A DNA stretch of 17,230 nt, taken from contig CAZOMV010000114.1 in assembly GCA_964580995.1 (NCBI GenBank), positions 1 to 17,230 of the forward strand, given 5' to 3'. Origin of the DNA: JAKJEP01 sp964580995 (GTDB lineage: Bacteria > Planctomycetota > Phycisphaerae > Sedimentisphaerales > SM23-30). A program made the translations under genes and the position numbers. Positions 12,923 through 17,230 of the stretch are shown one piece after another; position 1 is the first letter of the stretch; each line of letters begins with the position of its first letter. The notes under the pieces were generated by a model that saw only the letters and a list, made by a program, of their open reading frames with translations, did not search any database and was not told the DNA's origin.

Positions 12923-14923
12923 ATGGCGAATAGATTTTCCCACTTTCTGATTTGTCTGATTTTGGTTTCTTATGCTGCTGTCGGTTATTGTCAAAACAGT
13001 CCGGTTATTAGCCTGGTATCACTGTTAGAGGAGATGGTAAATCGTGATAAAATTGCCCGGTTTCCCTCCCCGCAGTACACGTGTAAACAATTCAGCAGTT
13101 TTGATACCCGTTCGATAGCCGCGGACCAGCCGAATTGGTTTGCCAACCAGGACTGGAGCCATTTTATCCGAATGGAAGAAAAGGACGGACGACAGGAATG
13201 GGTGCTGATGGATACGCAAGGCCCCGGCTGTATCACGCGATTCTGGGTTACCGGATTCGAGCTTAAGGGATGGCTGCGTTTCTATTTCGATGGCGCCACC
13301 GAGCCGGCAATCAGCGGGGAAGTGTTCTCCCTCATCGGCGGGACCGCACTGGTGGGTGCGCCGCTTTCCGAAGTGATAAACGAATTGGGCCGGAATTTAT
13401 ATCTGCCAATACCCTATGCCAAAAGCTGCAAAGTGACATATGACGGACCGAATCCCTTTGCCGGCGGTGCCAATAATACCAATTTTTACTATCAGATCAA
13501 CTATCGCACTTATCCTGCCGACACGCCGGTGGAGACCTTCACAATAGATAATTTGGCCAAGACGCAACCGACGGTCGACCAGGTGCAGAAACTTCTCTTG
13601 ACGCCGGAAAAAAACCTGCCGAGCGAACTAAACTACGCAAAACTTTCCTTGCTCAATAATGGAAACGCAAAAGCGAAGATCACAGGTTCCCGGGCGATCC
13701 GAACCATGTCGTTGAAGGTGATCGCGGATGACATGGAGCAGGCTCTGCGGTCGCTGGTAGTGGTAATGGAATTTGATGAGGAACAAACCGTGTGGTGCCC
13801 AGCGGGGGATTTCTTCGGCAGCGGCTTGGGCTTGAATCCCTTTAAGGGCTGGTGGCGTTGGGTAAAACCAAATCAAACCATGAACTGTTACTGGGTAATG
13901 CCCTTCCGTAAGGAATGTACGTTCGAACTGGAATATCTGGGCAGTCAGGACATCATGGCGGAATTAAAGGTTGAGTATAACGACTGGCAGTGGGATAATC
14001 GTTCGATGCATTTCCATACCAACTGGCACTATCAATATCCGTTCTGGTCCCAGCCGCATTTCGACTGGAATTTTCTTACTGTCGAAGGTAAAGGTGTTCT
14101 TGTCGCCGATACCCTGGCCCTGCTGAATTGCTATCCGGAGTGGTGGGGTGAAGGGGATGAAAAAATATATGTGGATGGCGAAACATTTCCCTCTCATTAT
14201 GGAACCGGCACAGAGGATTATTATGGCTACGCCTACGGGCGGACCGAACGGTTCAGTGCCCCCTTCCACAGCCAGCCGCGAACAGATAACAACTGGTGGG
14301 GCAACACTACCAATACCCGCAGCCGCAGCCTGGACGCGATTCCCTTCCAGAAATCGCTCCAATTTGATATGGAGGTCTGGCACTGGATGCCCACGCTAAT
14401 GGCTTATGCCGGCACGACTTACTGGTATGGTTTTCCGGGCACCAAAAGCAATCATGGGCCGGATCCCGACTCAGCCCGACGGGAAGTTCCCCGGGATATC
14501 CCGCGGTTAGAAGGTGAGTCCCTCTCCGATATAAATTGTACCGGTGGAAAAATCGAAATTCAGAATGCTTCCAATTATAACTGGAGCGGAAATAGCCAGC
14601 TATGGTGGACCGGCACCCAACCGGGTGATACCCTGCAATTCGAATTTCCGGTTGCCCAAGCCGGTCCTTATCGCTTGACGCTGATGTGTACCAAGGCGCC
14701 AGATTATGGAATCGTGCAGTTTTATGTGGATGATCAGAAAGCCGGTGAGCCGATGGATTTGTATCATACTGAGGTTACGATCAGCGGTGAAATACCCCTG
14801 CCGGTTCAGGAATTTAACTCAGGAACGCATACTTTGAAAGTGGAGATTACCGGTGCCAATGACGCAGCGGAAAAGGCATATATGTTCGGGTTGGATTATC
14901 TGAAATTGTATCCCTGGAAATAG
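12923..14923 (+). CDS. Secreted DUF2961/GH172 glycoside hydrolase, first of two
   Basis: 666 aa from the ATG at 12923, which has AAGGAG 10 nt upstream and opens a good signal peptide (MANRFSHFLICLILVSYAAVG). An ATG at 12878 in the same frame lies at the predicted start of transcription and is unlikely. Residues about 30-520 are the DUF2961 domain, now GH172, whose characterised members act on alpha-D-fructofuranosides and alpha-D-arabinofuranosides. Conserved stretches are QGPGCITRFWVTG and WWGEGDEKIYVDGE followed by GTGTEDYYGYAYG. Glu410 and Glu431 are 21 residues apart, the same spacing as the catalytic Glu270/Glu291 I recall for the Bifidobacterium enzyme. Residues about 530-666 form a beta-sandwich, CBM-like module (LWWTGTQPGDTL, YGIVQFYVDDQ). 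The paralogue follows after 34 nt. Substrate is unproven. Confidence 0.85.
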   Translation: MANRFSHFLICLILVSYAAVGYCQNSPVISLVSLLEEMVNRDKIARFPSPQYTCKQFSSFDTRSIAADQPNWFANQDWSHFIRMEEKDGRQEWVLMDTQGPGCITRFWVTGFELKGWLRFYFDGATEPAISGEVFSLIGGTALVGAPLSEVINELGRNLYLPIPYAKSCKVTYDGPNPFAGGANNTNFYYQINYRTYPADTPVETFTIDNLAKTQPTVDQVQKLLLTPEKNLPSELNYAKLSLLNNGNAKAKITGSRAIRTMSLKVIADDMEQALRSLVVVMEFDEEQTVWCPAGDFFGSGLGLNPFKGWWRWVKPNQTMNCYWVMPFRKECTFELEYLGSQDIMAELKVEYNDWQWDNRSMHFHTNWHYQYPFWSQPHFDWNFLTVEGKGVLVADTLALLNCYPEWWGEGDEKIYVDGETFPSHYGTGTEDYYGYAYGRTERFSAPFHSQPRTDNNWWGNTTNTRSRSLDAIPFQKSLQFDMEVWHWMPTLMAYAGTTYWYGFPGTKSNHGPDPDSARREVPRDIPRLEGESLSDINCTGGKIEIQNASNYNWSGNSQLWWTGTQPGDTLQFEFPVAQAGPYRLTLMCTKAPDYGIVQFYVDDQKAGEPMDLYHTEVTISGEIPLPVQEFNSGTHTLKVEITGANDAAEKAYMFGLDYLKLYPWK

Positions 14924-14957
14924 GAAATTAGTTTTTTATTTTTAAGAAAGGAAAGGT

Positions 14958-16976
14958 ATGCGAAAGGTATGGATGTTCTTGGTAGTTTTGGTGTTCGGTT
15001 CTATGGCGGAGGCGGCGGAGAAATTGACCTATGTTGATTTGATTAATCGATTGACGGATCTGGAGAAATTGGCAGTTTTGCCCGAGCCGGGTGAGACTTG
15101 TCAGCAATGGTCGAGTTATGACCGTGCAAGCTTATATGATGAAAAGACAGGGACTTATGTAGGCTGGGATGCCAATGGGGATAATAATGGGATTATTCGG
15201 GTGGAAAATGGGAAGCAGGTGTTTGCGGAGATGGAGGGGCCGGGGGTGATATGGCGGACGTGGTCGGCGCATGCGGATAAGGGGCATGTGCGGATTTACC
15301 TGGATGGATCAACGGAACCTGCGGTGGATTTGCCTTTTGCTGGTTATTTTAACCGGGAAAATGAACCCTTTAGCTTTTCCAGCCTGGTGAATATAGTATC
15401 CAGCGGTAAAAACTGCTATATACCGATTCCGTATCAGAAATCTTGCAAGATTGTGGCGGATGAAGGGTGGGGTGCTTATTTTCAATTTGTGTATCGGACT
15501 TATCCGCAAGGTACGGAACTGCCGACATTTACGATGGATTTGTCGGCGGAGGAATGGGCGGCACTGGACCGGGCGAATGCGATTTTGAGTAATTGCGGTC
15601 TGGATCCGGCTGGGCAAAGGGCCAAGGAAGTCACCGAATATAAAAAGGTGACCATTCAACCTAACCAGACACTGCTGATTGCCAATCTCAAGGGGAAACG
15701 CGCGATAACCGCCCTGAAAGTGAAGATGCAGGTTCCGCCGGCGGAAGAAAGTTATAACGTATTGCGGGAACTGGCCTTAAAAATGTTTTGGGATGGTGAG
15801 AAACAGCCCAGCGTCTGGACTCCTCTGGGTGACTTTTTCGGCAGTGCGCCGGGAGTGAACTATTATAAGTCCCTGCCGCTGGGGATGACACCAGATGGCT
15901 TTTACAGCTACTGGTACATGCCATTCGCCGATGGCGCGAAAGTGGAATTGACCAATGAAGGGGATCAGCCGCGGGAACTTACGTTTTTGATTACCCATGC
16001 CCCCCTTGCTAAATCCGTCAAGTCGCTGGGACGATTCCACGCCAAGTGGCACCGGGATCAGTACTTACCGGAAGATGCCGCACGGCTGGCGATTGACTGG
16101 ACTATGTTAAAAACCGAAGGTCAAGGCCGTTTTTGCGGCGTGATGCTGCATGTTTGGAATCCCAAGGGCGGCTGGTGGGGTGAGGGTGATGAGAAATTCT
16201 ATGTCGATGGCGAGAAGTTCCCATCCACCTTCGGGACGGGCAGCGAAGATTATTTCGGGTATGCCTGGTGCGATCCGACGCTGTTTGTGAATTGCTATCA
16301 CAATCAGACGATCAGTATGGGCAACGCGGGGCATATTTCTGTAAATCGATGGCAGATAACGGATAATATTCCATTCCAGAAGTCGTTCGAGGGGGCGATT
16401 GAGAAATACTATCCCAACCAGAAACCAACCCTATATTCCTGCATTGCCTACTGGTATCAGGCTCCCGGCCAAAGTGATCCGTATATGGCAGTGCCGGTGG
16501 CTGAGCGAAAAGGATACTGGGTCAAGCCGGTGGTGATGCGGGTGAAAGGGGCAATGGAAGCAGAAGAGATGAAAATTGCCAGTAAAAGCGGGGGCAATAC
16601 CACGGTTCAGAATGTGTCCGGTTTTGGTGATAATTGGAGTAATGAAAACCATTTATGGTGGACGGGGGCACAGCCTGGTGACACGCTGGAGCTGTCGATA
16701 CCGGTGGAGACGGCTGGCAAATATAAGCTGCTGATTCAGGTTTCGAAGGCGGTGGATTATGGGATTGTTCAGATCTATATGGATGGCAATAAGTTAGGTG
16801 ATCCGGTTGATTTGTATAACGACGGGGTGGTGGCCAGCGGGGAGCTGGATATGGGAATCCAGGAACTGGCGGCTGGGGAACATCTGCTGCGGTTTGAGAT
16901 TGCAGGCGCCAATGAAAAGGCGAAAAAAAGCTACATGGTCGGGATCGACTATGTAAAGCTGGACCCCGTGCAGTGA
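14958..16976 (+). CDS. Secreted DUF2961/GH172 glycoside hydrolase, second of two
   Basis: 672 aa with a signal peptide (MRKVWMFLVVLVFGSMAEA, cleavage about residue 19-20). It has the same build as the upstream paralogue. The GH172 domain spans about 22-530, with EGPGVIWRTWSA and WWGEGDEKFYVDGE followed by GTGSEDYFGYAWC. The putative catalytic pair Glu409 and Glu430 keeps the 21-residue spacing, so both copies should be active. The C-terminal CBM-like module (about 535-672; LWWTGAQPGDTL, YGIVQIYMDGN, KKSYMVGIDYVKL) is shared with the first copy. The two proteins are clearly homologous but diverged, suggesting different linkages or substrates. AGGA lies a few nt before the ATG. The pair forms one transcription unit ending at the terminator at 17005. 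Codon use near both ends is richer in G and T at third positions than in the middle. Confidence 0.85.
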   Translation: MRKVWMFLVVLVFGSMAEAAEKLTYVDLINRLTDLEKLAVLPEPGETCQQWSSYDRASLYDEKTGTYVGWDANGDNNGIIRVENGKQVFAEMEGPGVIWRTWSAHADKGHVRIYLDGSTEPAVDLPFAGYFNRENEPFSFSSLVNIVSSGKNCYIPIPYQKSCKIVADEGWGAYFQFVYRTYPQGTELPTFTMDLSAEEWAALDRANAILSNCGLDPAGQRAKEVTEYKKVTIQPNQTLLIANLKGKRAITALKVKMQVPPAEESYNVLRELALKMFWDGEKQPSVWTPLGDFFGSAPGVNYYKSLPLGMTPDGFYSYWYMPFADGAKVELTNEGDQPRELTFLITHAPLAKSVKSLGRFHAKWHRDQYLPEDAARLAIDWTMLKTEGQGRFCGVMLHVWNPKGGWWGEGDEKFYVDGEKFPSTFGTGSEDYFGYAWCDPTLFVNCYHNQTISMGNAGHISVNRWQITDNIPFQKSFEGAIEKYYPNQKPTLYSCIAYWYQAPGQSDPYMAVPVAERKGYWVKPVVMRVKGAMEAEEMKIASKSGGNTTVQNVSGFGDNWSNENHLWWTGAQPGDTLELSIPVETAGKYKLLIQVSKAVDYGIVQIYMDGNKLGDPVDLYNDGVVASGELDMGIQELAAGEHLLRFEIAGANEKAKKSYMVGIDYVKLDPVQ

Positions 16977-17004
16977 AATAAAAAGGTTCGATAGATGGTT
17001 TTAC

Positions 17005-17038
17005 GGCCCGATGGGGATCATCCTATCGGGCCTTTTTT
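17005..17038 (+). terminator. Strong intrinsic terminator of the GH172 operon
   Basis: GGCCCGAT pairs with ATCGGGCC. Inside, GGG pairs with CCT (one G-U), leaving the 6-nt loop GATCAT, and TTTTTT follows at once. It begins 28 nt after the stop codon of the second GH172 gene. Confidence 0.92.
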
Positions 17039-17230
17039 ATGGTTTGATCCACGGGTGGTTTTTGATGTATAAAAGTAACCGGATCAGAGGGAAGATATGG
17101 ATTATAAGTCGTTATTTTATGTTACGGGAAATTGATGTAAGTGCTTATTTTACGTGGTGGATGGGTTTAGATGAGGTCCGATAACCGGGTTAATTTGAGG
17201 AATATGGGTAAGATGTATGGGCATTTTTGG
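17039..17230. other. Right-edge noncoding stretch, no gene recognised
   Basis: 192 nt beyond the terminator. The longest reading frame is a 39-codon plus-strand one (17065-17184) with no convincing ribosome-binding site and no family I recognise. No tRNA, hairpin or clear promoter was seen. It may hold the upstream region of a gene beyond the window. Confidence 0.5.

Noticed and set aside
17065..17184. 39-codon plus-strand frame after the terminator
   Set aside because: Short, with only GGTGG as a weak ribosome-binding site, and no recognisable family; kept out of the gene list.

Overview
The window (17,230 bp, roughly half G+C) looks like chromosomal DNA of an anaerobic Planctomycetota bacterium, most likely class Phycisphaerae. 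This is inferred from gene content only: secreted LamG proteins ending in a single dockerin-like repeat with flanking cysteines, a short prepilin-type leader gene, an oxygen-independent (siroheme-dependent) heme pathway, an XylR-type sensor/AraC regulator, and tandem DUF2961/GH172 glycosidases. No tRNA, rRNA, CRISPR array, transposase or integrase was seen.

Layout. (1) 1-4,000, minus strand: two related secreted LamG proteins (genes at 1770-3950 and 245-1699) and the first codons of a prepilin-like protein that runs off the left edge. A 44-nt near-perfect hairpin lies between the second LamG gene and the pilin gene. (2) 4,072-5,093, minus strand: a FadR/GntR-type regulator with its own promoter, two palindromes over its predicted start of transcription, and a terminator just after its stop. 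(3) 5,094-11,530, minus strand: a compact five-gene operon, transcribed as B12-type radical SAM protein, ahbC, ahbD, a fused ahbA-ahbB, then hemL. The first four genes overlap one another; hemL follows after 18 nt. A good sigma70-like promoter with an inverted repeat over its -35 box precedes it. (4) 11,531-16,976: an XylR-type regulator (minus) divergent from two tandem secreted DUF2961/GH172 glycosidases (plus). The divergent region holds a 32-bp inverted repeat next to the predicted promoter, and the pair ends in a strong intrinsic terminator. (5) 17,039-17,230: no gene recognised.

How the genes work together. AhbAB decarboxylates siroheme, AhbC makes Fe-coproporphyrin III and AhbD makes heme, so the operon covers siroheme to heme without oxygen. 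HemL supplies the early precursor 5-aminolevulinate. The leading cobalamin-type radical SAM protein has no assigned step in this route and is the least explained member. The XylR-type protein probably senses a sugar, perhaps a pentose, and controls the two exported GH172 enzymes, a family known to act on alpha-D-fructofuranosides and alpha-D-arabinofuranosides. The LamG/dockerin-like proteins are probably exported binding or surface proteins; their regulator and partners cannot be settled from this window.

Most interesting items: the B12 radical SAM gene heading the heme operon, the single-chain AhbA-AhbB fusion with a Pro/Ser/Thr linker, three promoter-associated palindrome sets, the intergenic hairpin at 172-215, and the shared dockerin-like tails. 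No wholly new system is demonstrable from sequence alone.
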